A stretch of 47,210 nt of DNA, from positions 1-47,210 of the forward strand of contig CADCVG010000018.1 of the NCBI GenBank assembly GCA_902806075.1, given 5' to 3'. Position numbers and translations under genes: made by a program. The notes under the pieces are model-generated. The model searched no databases. It was not told where the DNA came from and worked only from the letters and a program-made list of their open reading frames with translations. Each line of letters begins with the position of its first letter. Within the stretch, counting starts at the first letter, position 1. The stretch is from an uncultured Rubrobacteraceae bacterium (lineage in GTDB: Bacteria > Actinomycetota > Rubrobacteria > Rubrobacterales > Rubrobacteraceae). Shown one piece after another: positions 28,395-36,963 of this stretch.

Positions 28395-28930
28395 CCCGTG
28401 CCTCCTTCCGATCCATCCGCCTCCGCGCATCCTGCTCTAGCAACCTTTCCGCCGATACGGCAACACCTCGCCAAAGCTGCCTTCCAGGAGAACCCCTTGC
28501 CCGCCTGGCCTCCGTCTACGCATCCACCAGAGTCCTGCTACCGACGTTGGAAGGGTTCGGCGGACTTTCCCCCGCTGCTAACGTTAGAGCGTGTTATGGA
28601 CCTCCGACGAGGAGGGCGACGGCTCAGTGGAGCATGAGGCATGCCAGGGTGACGAAGTGAAGCCACGGTCTCCGGCAGCCGCTCTGTTAGAGGCTTCATC
28701 GCAAGGTGGGCGAACACTTCGAGCACCCAGGGGGGCTCGGTGAGAAGGAACGCGAAATTCTCGCCGAGGACACGCCAGAGCAACAGGCATGGGATGCCGG
28801 AATGATGTACTGTTGCTGAGAGCCTCGCCCCCTCGGCAAGGAGGAGGTCCCCTGGTACGCCGCAAGGATCAAGGCAAAGCTACTGAGCATGTGCTGGCCG
28901 TCCGGCGACAAGGATGAAAAACCCATGCCC

Positions 28931-29028
28931 TTGACAATTGTATATACGTGCGTTTAGAATATAGATATTAACCTGGTGTCCTACTCCTCCTTTCCCTTTC
29001 CCCACTTATGGACGGGCACCAGGCTTTT
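28931..29028 (+). ncRNA. Candidate small RNA gene copy 2
   Basis: TTGACA (28931-28936), TAGAAT (28955-28960), CCTGGTGTCC (28972-28981)...GGACGGGCACCAGG (29010-29023) then CTTTTC. Confidence 0.55.
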
Positions 29029-29153
29029 CTTGTACTTTATGGTACTCGTCTACCCAGCGGAGCTCGTCGCAAGCCCAACCCCAATGAAAGAGCGGGCTGG
29101 ACTTTCAGGAGGAGGGTAATGGTTGCCAGCCCGGTCTGAGAAGACTCTACAAG

Positions 29154-29876
29154 GTGAGATGGGGAGGGCACATCCTCCGGATGGGGGATCTTCCGCGCCC
29201 TTTGGTAGGAGAAGGTCCGAAGCTTCGGAGAATCTTGTCACGTGCGCAAGGCGGGGCGAGGCGTGAAGCGCGATACAATCCGGTTGGAAGGTTTGTCCGC
29301 GAGCGAACGGGACGGCGAGGGTTGGGTATAGGTTGGCGCGAGGTTCTGGGGCTCCTGATCGGGGTGGCGGTATGCTACGGGGTGATCAGCTACGCTGCGC
29401 TATTGACCTCCCAGAGCCAAGATTCTGGGACGGCTCTGGAGCTGACCCGGGAGGACACGCGGGCTGGCGGGATCGAGCCGCGGACCGATCCGGCGGCCTC
29501 GTACGGGGACGCCTCGGAGGGGGAGACGGTTACGGTCAAGGTCACGGGTGCCGAGGGTGTGCCGTTCGGCGCCATCTACGGCAACCTTCGCGCGAGTCGC
29601 TCGGTCGAGGGAGTCGTCCCCGCGGAATACGAGGTTCGGGTCCAAACCGATCCCGATTCCGCAGACTACGCCTGGGCCGAGGCGTGGAAGACCGCCGGTG
29701 ACAGCAAGGAGTTGAGGGTGCAGATCCTCGACGACGGTGGCAGGGCGATCAGACAATTCTCCACCACTGAGGATTACGGGAGCGCGTACGTCAGGTGGAA
29801 CCCCAACGAACAAGAACCGCCCTCGGGCGAAACGACGGCGGCGAGCGAAGGAACCCGGTTGAGACCCCAGCCTTAG
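29154..29876 (+). CDS. Hypothetical single-TM protein with extracytoplasmic domain
   Basis: WREVLGLLIGVAVCYGVISYAALLTS followed by a 150-aa soluble region. True start may be internal. Confidence 0.65.
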   Translation: MRWGGHILRMGDLPRPLVGEGPKLRRILSRAQGGARREARYNPVGRFVRERTGRRGLGIGWREVLGLLIGVAVCYGVISYAALLTSQSQDSGTALELTREDTRAGGIEPRTDPAASYGDASEGETVTVKVTGAEGVPFGAIYGNLRASRSVEGVVPAEYEVRVQTDPDSADYAWAEAWKTAGDSKELRVQILDDGGRAIRQFSTTEDYGSAYVRWNPNEQEPPSGETTAASEGTRLRPQP

Positions 29877-29918
29877 GAACCCTTCGGCTACCGTAGAGGG
29901 TGCCAGCCGAAGGGTTCC
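29876..29918. terminator. 14-bp perfect inverted repeat after the stop codon
   Basis: GGAACCCTTCGGCT (29876-29889)/AGCCGAAGGGTTCC (29905-29918). Confidence 0.65.
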
Positions 29919-29967
29919 GCTGTTGGAGGTCCGCGTTAGGGAAAGATCGAGCGGTATAATCGGAAGA

Positions 29968-30375
29968 ATGAGAGACGATTGGCGACGGTTCGAGGCGAGC
30001 AAGCCGGGCCAGCGGTTTCGAGATCGTTACCATCGTCGCCGGCGAAGCGGCCAGGGTAGGTTCGCTCTTCGGAAGGTTCTCTTAATCGTCGGCGGGATCG
30101 TGATCGCGGTCGCGAGCCTCTTGTTGGCGCCCTTGCCGGGCCCCGGCTGGGGCACCTTCCTGGTGGGGCTGGTGATTCTCGCAGGCGAGCTCCGGATGGT
30201 CGCCCGCCTCCTGGATCGGGCCGAGTTGAAACTCAGAGGACCGGCGCGACGGGCCAAAGTCGTCTGGGTGAGCTTGCCTACCGCTATAAGGCTTCCGCTC
30301 GTCGTAATAGTTCCGATTTGTGGGACCGCACTGGGGCTGTGGGTCCTGTTATCCGGCTTCCGCTTGCTCATGTAG
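29968..30375 (+). CDS. PGPGW-motif TM protein (TIGR02611-like)
   Basis: LLLAPLPGPGWGTFLVGLVILAGELR. Confidence 0.8.
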   Translation: MRDDWRRFEASKPGQRFRDRYHRRRRSGQGRFALRKVLLIVGGIVIAVASLLLAPLPGPGWGTFLVGLVILAGELRMVARLLDRAELKLRGPARRAKVVWVSLPTAIRLPLVVIVPICGTALGLWVLLSGFRLLM

Positions 30376-30787
30376 GTGAGCAACCCCTTTGATGCGAGAG
30401 GCCGGAGCACCAAAGGCCCCGACGGTCGGCGCAAGGCTGGCAATCCTGCGAACCAGGAAACTGCCCGAAGGACGATTATGCTTACCCTGCAGACACGGTG
30501 AAGTAGCATAGGCGTCGCCCGGTCCTCATACTGTGATCCACCTGCGCCGGGGCCTCCCCGCGTCCCCATCTCCAGTGCCGTCGAGAGTTCGTTGGAAGGC
30601 CTTTGGGGGAACAGCTTGGGCAGCAGGGCAAAGGGGCTGCCGGATGGACGAGTAGCGGCAAAAGAGGAGACACGGGACGGCGTTGGAACTATTTCAGATT
30701 CGATGTAGCACGGCGAGCAGCCCGAACAAGTCGACTCGTCGAGGTGTTGGAATTATGGCGACAAAGGGTTGATCGAGAAAGGGAAGC

Positions 30788-31164
30788 ATGTATATAGAGG
30801 AGGTAATGAACACGGACATGCTCACCGTCGACTCCGAAGCCACGCTTCGAGAAGCGGCTCAGCGGATGTCCGAGCGGAACACGGGTGCGGCGCTCGTCGT
30901 CGGTCTGACTGGTGGGACGCAACCGGGGGTCTCACGGAGAGGGACGTGCTCAACTCCGTCGCGGCGGGCCAGGATCCGGACGGACAGCGCGTGGCCGACA
31001 GCTCAACGGCGGACGTAGTTACCGTGACGGTGGACGCGTCACTCGAGCAGGCCGTGTAGAAGATGACAGAAGGCGACTTCCGTCACCTCTTGGTGGTCCA
31101 TGGAGACGAAGCCGTGGGTATTGTCTCCATGCGCGACCTCGTGCGCGGCTTGACAGGTCAGTAG
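30788..31164 (+). pseudogene. CBS-domain protein with a frameshift and an in-frame TAG
   Basis: MYIEEVMNTDMLTVDSEATLREAAQRMSERNTGAALVV, shift, GLTERDVLNSVAAGQDPDGQRVADSSTADVVTVTVDASLEQAV*KMTEGDFRHLLVVHGDEAVGIVSMRDLVRGLTGQ*. Confidence 0.75.
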
Positions 31165-31235
31165 GTCGGCGAGCCCGTCGGGCACTACGCCTCGGTTCCA
31201 CAGAGCCACGGCAAAGCCGAAGGCATCGCCTAGCC

Positions 31236-31742
31236 TTATTCAGGGGAGGGAACGGCTGGCTCGTTCTCGCCCCGCCTCAGGCGACGCCGGGCGGTCTCCA
31301 GGCGACCCTTTGCCGGTACGTGCTCGGTGGCCTTCGCCAACCCGAAGACCGGCATGTTCGAGTAGATCGCCTCGTGGCGGCCCGCCTCGACCACGTAGGT
31401 CTCGTGGAAGATGCCGACCGAACCGTCCGAGCCCACGGTCTTATTGAAACGCCGCCAGGCTGGGAGGTGCGGGTCATCCGGGTTGCGGGCGAACCTCTCC
31501 AGGTCCTCGTAGGACCGCCAGTACTGGAGGATCGCGACGCCCGGCCAGTAGAAGAAGAACTCCGCCCCGAGGAAGCCCTTCTCGGGATGCTTGTAGAGCT
31601 CGCGGAGCATCGGCCCCATTGCGCGCGTTGTCGGGAGCCATTTCCTGATGGCGAGGAGGCGATTGATTCTCATCCCGATCATGAACACGACGAACGGCTC
31701 GTCCATGCTCGCCGTATACCTTCCATTGATCACCCCGGTCAT
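31236..31742 (-). CDS. DUF4188-like protein
   Basis: VFMIGMRINRLLAIRKWLPTTRAMGPMLRELYKHPEKGFLGAEFFFYWPGVAILQYWRSYEDLERFAR. Confidence 0.85.
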   Translation of the reverse strand: MTGVINGRYTASMDEPFVVFMIGMRINRLLAIRKWLPTTRAMGPMLRELYKHPEKGFLGAEFFFYWPGVAILQYWRSYEDLERFARNPDDPHLPAWRRFNKTVGSDGSVGIFHETYVVEAGRHEAIYSNMPVFGLAKATEHVPAKGRLETARRRLRRGENEPAVPSPE

Positions 31743-32256
31743 AGGTTGTCTCCTTACTTTCCGTTTGCGTTGCTCGAAAGGCTTGCCTGACGGCGCCTGG
31801 TCTCTGTTCAGCGAGGTTCGCCACGCGGCGTATCGCGTAGGGAAGCCCGTTGGCGAACTTCGTGCCTATCGCGCGGACGTAGAGTGATGCTAAGGGATCG
31901 GAGATCATCATGCGGGGGGTAATGCGTATCCTGACGGCCTCGGTCTCCGCCAACTCGTGACGGTTGCGTCTCCTGCCAAACGGTATCCGCTGCGAGAGCG
32001 TGAACGACTCGCCGGGCAGGACCTCCTCCAAAGCGAACCGGGGCGCGACCCTGGCGTGCAGGGCACCGATAGAACCACGTAGCTTGAGCCCGCCTCTCGC
32101 CCCGTCCTCGAACGGCCTGTCCAGGCGAGCCCGCTTCCGCTCCATCCAACCGGGGACGTCCTCCCAGATCCTCCAGACTGCCTCGCGCAGCGCCTTCGTC
32201 TCTATTATGTGCTCGGACTTCCACATGCCGGCCTCCTCGCTCCACCCGTCGCTCAT
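31474..32256 (-). CDS. SRPBCC-like protein whose frame runs into the downstream gene
   Basis: N-terminal WKSEHIIETKALREAVWRIWEDVPGW..; the last 268 nt overlap DUF4188 out of frame. Confidence 0.5.
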   Translation of the reverse strand: MSDGWSEEAGMWKSEHIIETKALREAVWRIWEDVPGWMERKRARLDRPFEDGARGGLKLRGSIGALHARVAPRFALEEVLPGESFTLSQRIPFGRRRNRHELAETEAVRIRITPRMMISDPLASLYVRAIGTKFANGLPYAIRRVANLAEQRPGAVRQAFRATQTESKETTYDRGDQWKVYGEHGRAVRRVHDRDENQSPPRHQEMAPDNARNGADAPRALQASREGLPRGGVLLLLAGRRDPPVLAVLRGPGEVRPQPG

Positions 32257-32714
32257 GAGTGTGCTCGGAGCGCCTTGAGGGCAAAGACCGCCAACAGTGC
32301 CACGCTGGTTACCAGGCCAGCCAGGATCACGAGGGCGAGGAACCCGACCAAAGGGCTACCGTAGGCCGCGTAGATGTCGTCCATCGGCGCCTCATAGTCT
32401 CCTACCGGTACGAAGTGGACGAAGCCGAGGAGCACCAGACCCGCAATGGCGACGAACAGATGGTAACCGGCGATAGAGTGTCCCCTGGCCGTCAGGTAGA
32501 TCCCCGGCAGGATGAACGCGTAGATGAGCAGGCTGAACGTGAACGGCGTGACGGCTTCCTCAAACGGCCAGCCCGAGTGGTTGCCCCGGATGACGTGATC
32601 GGCGTGGTGCAGGACGCTGAAGACCGTCGCAGCGACCGCTAAACTCAACAATGCCCGCCGCGACTGCTCTCTGGCCGCGACCGGCCCTAGCAAGCGGTCC
32701 ACACCGGCGCTCAC
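32253..32714 (-). CDS. Integral membrane protein
   Basis: Four TM-like segments; 4-nt overlaps with neighbours. Confidence 0.65.
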   Translation of the reverse strand: MSAGVDRLLGPVAAREQSRRALLSLAVAATVFSVLHHADHVIRGNHSGWPFEEAVTPFTFSLLIYAFILPGIYLTARGHSIAGYHLFVAIAGLVLLGFVHFVPVGDYEAPMDDIYAAYGSPLVGFLALVILAGLVTSVALLAVFALKALRAHS

Positions 32715-33199
32715 CGTACACTCGCGATCCGGCCCTCAGCCTCCCACAGCGCGTAGAAGATCGCGCCTCCCCGAACCCGGACCTCTAGCTGCCCGCCCTC
32801 GGCTAACTCTCTGAGCCTCCGGTCGGCCTCGGCCACCGTCAACGAGGTTGCGGCGGCGACCCCGGCGGGCGTGACCTCGCCGTGATCCCTGAGCGCCTCT
32901 AATAACTCCCGTTCCCCGGCCTCCTCGGAGACCCGGTCCGCCTCACCCTCCCTCAAACCCGCGATACCGCTCCCCAACAACCCCAGGGCCGGGAACGCGA
33001 CCCAGAAGTACGTCGTAAAGATCCACCAGACCGGGGTCAGCGCAAGGAAGATCCCCGAGAGCGCGACCGGCCCCAACACCGAGAGCGCCACCACGACCCT
33101 CGCCCCCGGACTCATCTTCTCCGCGTCGAGCCCGAAAGGCCCGCGTACCCGTCGTGTGCTGAATCCCGTCTCGCGTCCCACATACCACCTACCGCACAT
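32711..33199 (-). CDS. Membrane protein with C-terminal winged-helix-like segment
   Basis: Two TM segments then ELLEALRDHGEVTPAGVAAATSLTVAEADRRLRELAEGGQLEVRVRGGAIFYAL. Confidence 0.65.
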   Translation of the reverse strand: MCGRWYVGRETGFSTRRVRGPFGLDAEKMSPGARVVVALSVLGPVALSGIFLALTPVWWIFTTYFWVAFPALGLLGSGIAGLREGEADRVSEEAGERELLEALRDHGEVTPAGVAAATSLTVAEADRRLRELAEGGQLEVRVRGGAIFYALWEAEGRIASVR

Positions 33200-33229
33200 C
33201 TTCTCCTCCTTCCACTCCGCTAGCGCTAT

Positions 33230-33288
33230 ATGTAAATACTGACATATACTACCCTACAAGCTGTAGAGATATATGTCAAGAGTGACAT
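33230..33288. promoter_or_regulatory. Two PadR-type operators (ATGT-N8-ACAT)
   Basis: ATGTaaatactgACAT (33230-33245) and ATGTcaagagtgACAT (33273-33288) between divergent genes. Confidence 0.75.
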
Positions 33289-33309
33289 AACAAAAAATCG
33301 GGAGGTTTT

Positions 33310-33870
33310 ATGAAGACGCTCGGGTATGCGATCCTGGGGTTGCTGGCGCAGGAGTCTTTGAGCGGGTACGACCTGACGCAGTTGATGAAGGGGCGGGTGG
33401 GGAACTTCTGGAGTGCGCGGCACAGTCAGATCTACCCGGAGCTCGCCCGTCTCGAAGATGGCGGGTACGTAACGCATCGGGTGGTCGAGCAGCGAGAGCG
33501 GCCGGACAAGAAGGTCTATGAGATCACGGCAGAGGGCCTGAGTGCGCTAAGGGAGTGGGTGACGCAACCGCCGCCGCCGAACGTCCCTCGCGACGAGCTC
33601 GTCCTCAAGGCGTACTCCGTCTGGCTCGCCGATCCGGAGAAGGCCGCGCGGCTCTTTCGAGAGGAGGCGCTGCGGCACAAGGAGCAACTAGCGCACTACG
33701 AAGAGATGCGAACCTGGATGGAGCGCGAGCGAGGCGAGGACGTGAGACGCGCGGACTCGCCCTGGTTCGCCGGCTACGCGGCGCTCCGGCGCGGCATCAT
33801 CTACGAGCGCGGGTATGAGGAGTGGTGCAACTGGGTCGCCGACCAGTTGGAGAAGTATATGCACCCCTAA
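33310..33870 (+). CDS. PadR family transcriptional regulator
   Basis: YAILGLLAQESLSGYDLTQLMKGRVGNFWSARHSQIYPELARLEDGGYVTHR. Confidence 0.95.
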   Translation: MKTLGYAILGLLAQESLSGYDLTQLMKGRVGNFWSARHSQIYPELARLEDGGYVTHRVVEQRERPDKKVYEITAEGLSALREWVTQPPPPNVPRDELVLKAYSVWLADPEKAARLFREEALRHKEQLAHYEEMRTWMERERGEDVRRADSPWFAGYAALRRGIIYERGYEEWCNWVADQLEKYMHP

Positions 33871-34007
33871 AGCGAAGAAGCGGACAGGAGACGCGGTGTC
33901 AGCCGGGACCAGCGGGCCTCTTCCCCGTAAGCCCCGTTCCGCGTCCGCCGTTTTGGTCCTGTAGCCGGTGGGCAGAACTTGAGGGTTGGCCGGACCGGAG
34001 GAGAGGT

Positions 34008-35177
34008 TTGAGGCTACGCGGTTATCGCGAAGAGGACGGGAAGGCGGTCGCGGGTCTGGCGTCTGGCTCTTTGGGCGGGAGCGTCGAGCGGTGGGAGGAG
34101 TACTACACGCCGGAGAGGAACCCGCGCCTCGATCCCGGACAGGTCTACGTAGTCGAGGAGGACGGAGATATACGGGCTACGGCGGCGGTGCTGCCGCTCG
34201 AAGTCTTCGTGGACGGGAGACCGGCGGCGATGGGCGGTGTGGCGGCCGTGGCGGCCCACCCGGCCTACCGGCGGCGTGGCTACGCGGGCCGGCTCATGCG
34301 CGCCGCGCTCGGCGGGATGCGGGAGCAGGGCATCCACCTCTCGATGCTTCATCCCTTCGCCCACGTCTTCTACCGGAGGTTCGGTTGGGAGCTCGCCACC
34401 GAGGCCGTAAGCTATCGCCTGAAGCCCACCGACCTGCCGACCAGTCCCGAGCAGGAGCGCCTCCGGGTCTACCGCGACGAAGACCTTCCCCGGATGATGG
34501 CGCTGCTGGAGGAGGAGGCGTCGAGGCATCCCCTCTGCGTGCGCCGCGGAGAAAGCTGTTGGAGGAGGGCGTTAGAGCGAGAAGACACGGAGGTAACTGT
34601 ATACGAGGCGGAAGGAAGCGTGGAGGGGTACGTGCTCTACGGGTATGGAGAGGGCCGGAACATGCCGCGGTCGCTCAACGTCTCGGAGATCGTCGCGGCT
34701 ACGCCCGCTGCGCGGGGTGCCCTGATCTCCTTTATGGTCGCCTTCGATCCCCTGATGTTCGAGGTCCGGTACTCCACCCCGCGCGGAGAGCCCCTGCACC
34801 CCTACCTCCCGAGCTCCTACGTCGAGGCCCGTGTCTCTCCCGAGTTCATGCTCCGTCTCGTAGACGTGGAGGGAGCCTTGAAGCTCCTGCGCCGCGACAC
34901 CGGGGCACCGCTCGTCCTGGAGGTCGAAGACGATGAGATCCCGGAGAACGCCGGAGAGTATACCGTTGGGCACGGTAGAGTTATCCGCGGCGCGGAGGCG
35001 GGAGATAGGGTCTCGCTCGACGTGCGCCAGCTCGCCCAACTCTATGCCGGATACCTGCCGGCCCGCTCGCTCCTCCGGCACGGTCTCGTCCGACCGGGAT
35101 CGAAGAGGGCTATGGAGTTGCTGGAAGCATTCTTCCCGCCCGGCGACCCGTGGATCTTCCCGCCGGATGACTTCTAG
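34008..35177 (+). CDS. GNAT acetyltransferase (Eis-like)
   Basis: GVAAVAAHPAYRRRGYAGRLMRAALGGMREQGIHLSMLHPFAHVFYRRFGWE; C-terminal SCP2-like segment. Confidence 0.85.
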   Translation: MRLRGYREEDGKAVAGLASGSLGGSVERWEEYYTPERNPRLDPGQVYVVEEDGDIRATAAVLPLEVFVDGRPAAMGGVAAVAAHPAYRRRGYAGRLMRAALGGMREQGIHLSMLHPFAHVFYRRFGWELATEAVSYRLKPTDLPTSPEQERLRVYRDEDLPRMMALLEEEASRHPLCVRRGESCWRRALEREDTEVTVYEAEGSVEGYVLYGYGEGRNMPRSLNVSEIVAATPAARGALISFMVAFDPLMFEVRYSTPRGEPLHPYLPSSYVEARVSPEFMLRLVDVEGALKLLRRDTGAPLVLEVEDDEIPENAGEYTVGHGRVIRGAEAGDRVSLDVRQLAQLYAGYLPARSLLRHGLVRPGSKRAMELLEAFFPPGDPWIFPPDDF

Positions 35178-35734
35178 CGTTCGTCCGGGTGCTCCATCTC
35201 ACGTTCGGCTCTCAACCCCGCCTGCCTCAGCTCCCGAAGCAGCCGCGCCGGCATTGGGCGTCTCTCGCGCAGCAAGCGCTTCAGCTCTCGCGGGCGCGCG
35301 TTGATCTTGAACACGAAGTAATGCAAGAACTCGCCCACCCCGAACAGGTAGCAGCCGAGACCGATCAGCGCGTCGTAGAGAGCGAGGACCGGCGCTCCCG
35401 TCGCGACCGCCGCCAGGATGCTCGCCGGGAACACCAGCAGGAGCAGGACGTTTAGAACGTAGAGCCCGCGCAGGAGACGCAAGATGCGAGGCGCCGGGGA
35501 AGCCTCGAAGAACCGCGACCGCTTGAGCAGCCAGTAGAGCCCGCCCTGCACGAGCAGAGCGTTCAGGGTCGCGAGCCCGGCGAGGGAGAAGTAGCCGACG
35601 AGGCCAGGGTTCGAGTAGGCGAGGTACCACATCAGTAACGTAAACAGAGCGGCGTTGCCTATCTCCATAACGCCCGTCCAGAGTAGCCAGCGATCCATGC
35701 TCTGGTTCGCGGCCGGACCGGTCTGCATCTGCAC
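35174..35734 (-). CDS. Conserved membrane protein
   Basis: Multiple TM segments in a complete 186-aa ORF. Confidence 0.65.
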   Translation of the reverse strand: MQMQTGPAANQSMDRWLLWTGVMEIGNAALFTLLMWYLAYSNPGLVGYFSLAGLATLNALLVQGGLYWLLKRSRFFEASPAPRILRLLRGLYVLNVLLLLVFPASILAAVATGAPVLALYDALIGLGCYLFGVGEFLHYFVFKINARPRELKRLLRERRPMPARLLRELRQAGLRAEREMEHPDER

Positions 35735-35875
35735 CGTGGACCACCTCCTCAGGAGCGCGAACCCCTAAAAACATTCTACGGTGTAACAGCAGCTCGCTCA
35801 ATCCTGCCGGGCGCGCAAGAAGACGTTCCCCGGCTCGCCAATATAATGGTCGTAGAATTCGATATAGGAGGCGGT

Positions 35876-36877
35876 ATGGAGACCACCGGCACGGTAGGGT
35901 ATGCGGCGATGTTCGAGCAGTTTCACCCGACGGACCTGCTCGGGTGGTGTAAACGGGCCGAAGAGTCGGGCTTTACCTCCGTGATGGCCTCGGACCACTT
36001 CCATCCCTGGACCCCGGAACAGGGCCAGAGCGCCTTCGTGTGGTCCTGGCTCGGCGCTCTGGGGGCAACGACGAACCTCCGCTTCGGGACCGGCGTGACG
36101 CCGCCTGGTTTTCGCTATCATCCGGCGATCATCGCTCAGGCCGCCACCACCCTGGAGGCGATGTACCCGGGGCGGTTCTGGCTGGGGCTCGGGGCCGGGG
36201 AGGCTCTAAACGAGCACGTCGTCGGCGAGTACTGGCCCGAGGCCCCGACGCGCCTGCGTATCCTCATGGAGTCGATCGAGGTAATTCGCAGGCTGTTTAC
36301 CGGCAAGGTGGTCAAGTATCAGGGCGAGCACGTAAGGCTGGAAAGCGCGAGGCTGTACACGATGCCCGAGACGCCGCCCCCGATCTACGTGGCGACGGCC
36401 GGTCCGATCATGAGCAAGCGCACGGGGCGCTTCTGCGACGGGATCATCACGGTCGGCGCCGCGGACGAGAAGATCAAGATGCTCATGCAGAAGTTCGAGG
36501 AAGGCGCGCGTCAGGAGGACAAGGACCCCTCCGGGATGCCGCGCATGGTTCAGTTGCACGTCTCCTGGGCCGACTCGCAGCAGGAGGCCGAGGATCAGGC
36601 CGTCAAGGAGTGGCCAAACGGCGGGATGCCCTTCCCAAAGGCCGATATCCGCAACCCCGAGGACTTCGCCGCGATGGCCAAGCTAGTCCACATAGACAAC
36701 TTCAAGAACCGCGTCCTGACCTCCGCCGACCTTGACCAGCACCTGGAGCACATCCAGCACTACGTGGATCTCGGCTTCGACGAGATCTACGTACACAACG
36801 TCGGGCGTAACCAGGAGGAGTTCATAAGGGCCTACGGCGAGCGTGTCATCCCGAAGCTTCGCTGGCCGGAGGGGTAG
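35876..36877 (+). CDS. LLM class F420-dependent oxidoreductase (TIGR03557/G6PDH-like)
   Basis: METTGTVGYAAMFEQFHPTDLLGWCKRAEESGFTSVMASDHFHPWTPEQGQSAFVWSWLGALG; TAGGAGG RBS. Confidence 0.9.
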   Translation: METTGTVGYAAMFEQFHPTDLLGWCKRAEESGFTSVMASDHFHPWTPEQGQSAFVWSWLGALGATTNLRFGTGVTPPGFRYHPAIIAQAATTLEAMYPGRFWLGLGAGEALNEHVVGEYWPEAPTRLRILMESIEVIRRLFTGKVVKYQGEHVRLESARLYTMPETPPPIYVATAGPIMSKRTGRFCDGIITVGAADEKIKMLMQKFEEGARQEDKDPSGMPRMVQLHVSWADSQQEAEDQAVKEWPNGGMPFPKADIRNPEDFAAMAKLVHIDNFKNRVLTSADLDQHLEHIQHYVDLGFDEIYVHNVGRNQEEFIRAYGERVIPKLRWPEG

Positions 36878-36882
36878 CAGAA

Positions 36883-36900
36883 GGGGTGTTCGAAGACCCC
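36883..36900. promoter_or_regulatory. Near-palindrome upstream of hsdM
   Basis: GGGGTGTTCGAAGACCCC; 16 of 18 positions symmetric. Confidence 0.4.
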
Positions 36901-36963
36901 AGATTTTCCTTCGGCTTCCAGGTAATCTAGAACACCTTCGGGATAGGATGAGGGGGCACCAGA

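Noticed and set aside
28584-28926. Minus- and plus-strand ORFs between the channel gene and sRNA copy 2
   Set aside because: Fragments such as GEHFEHPGGLGEKEREILAEDTPEQQAWDAGMMYC* hint at a decayed gene, but I could not assign a family.
30395-30530. Possible riboswitch (GGCAATCCTGCGAACCAGGAAACTGCC region)
   Set aside because: Some pairing is visible, but I could not match it to any known consensus; the adjacent gene is a pseudogene. Needs cmsearch against Rfam.
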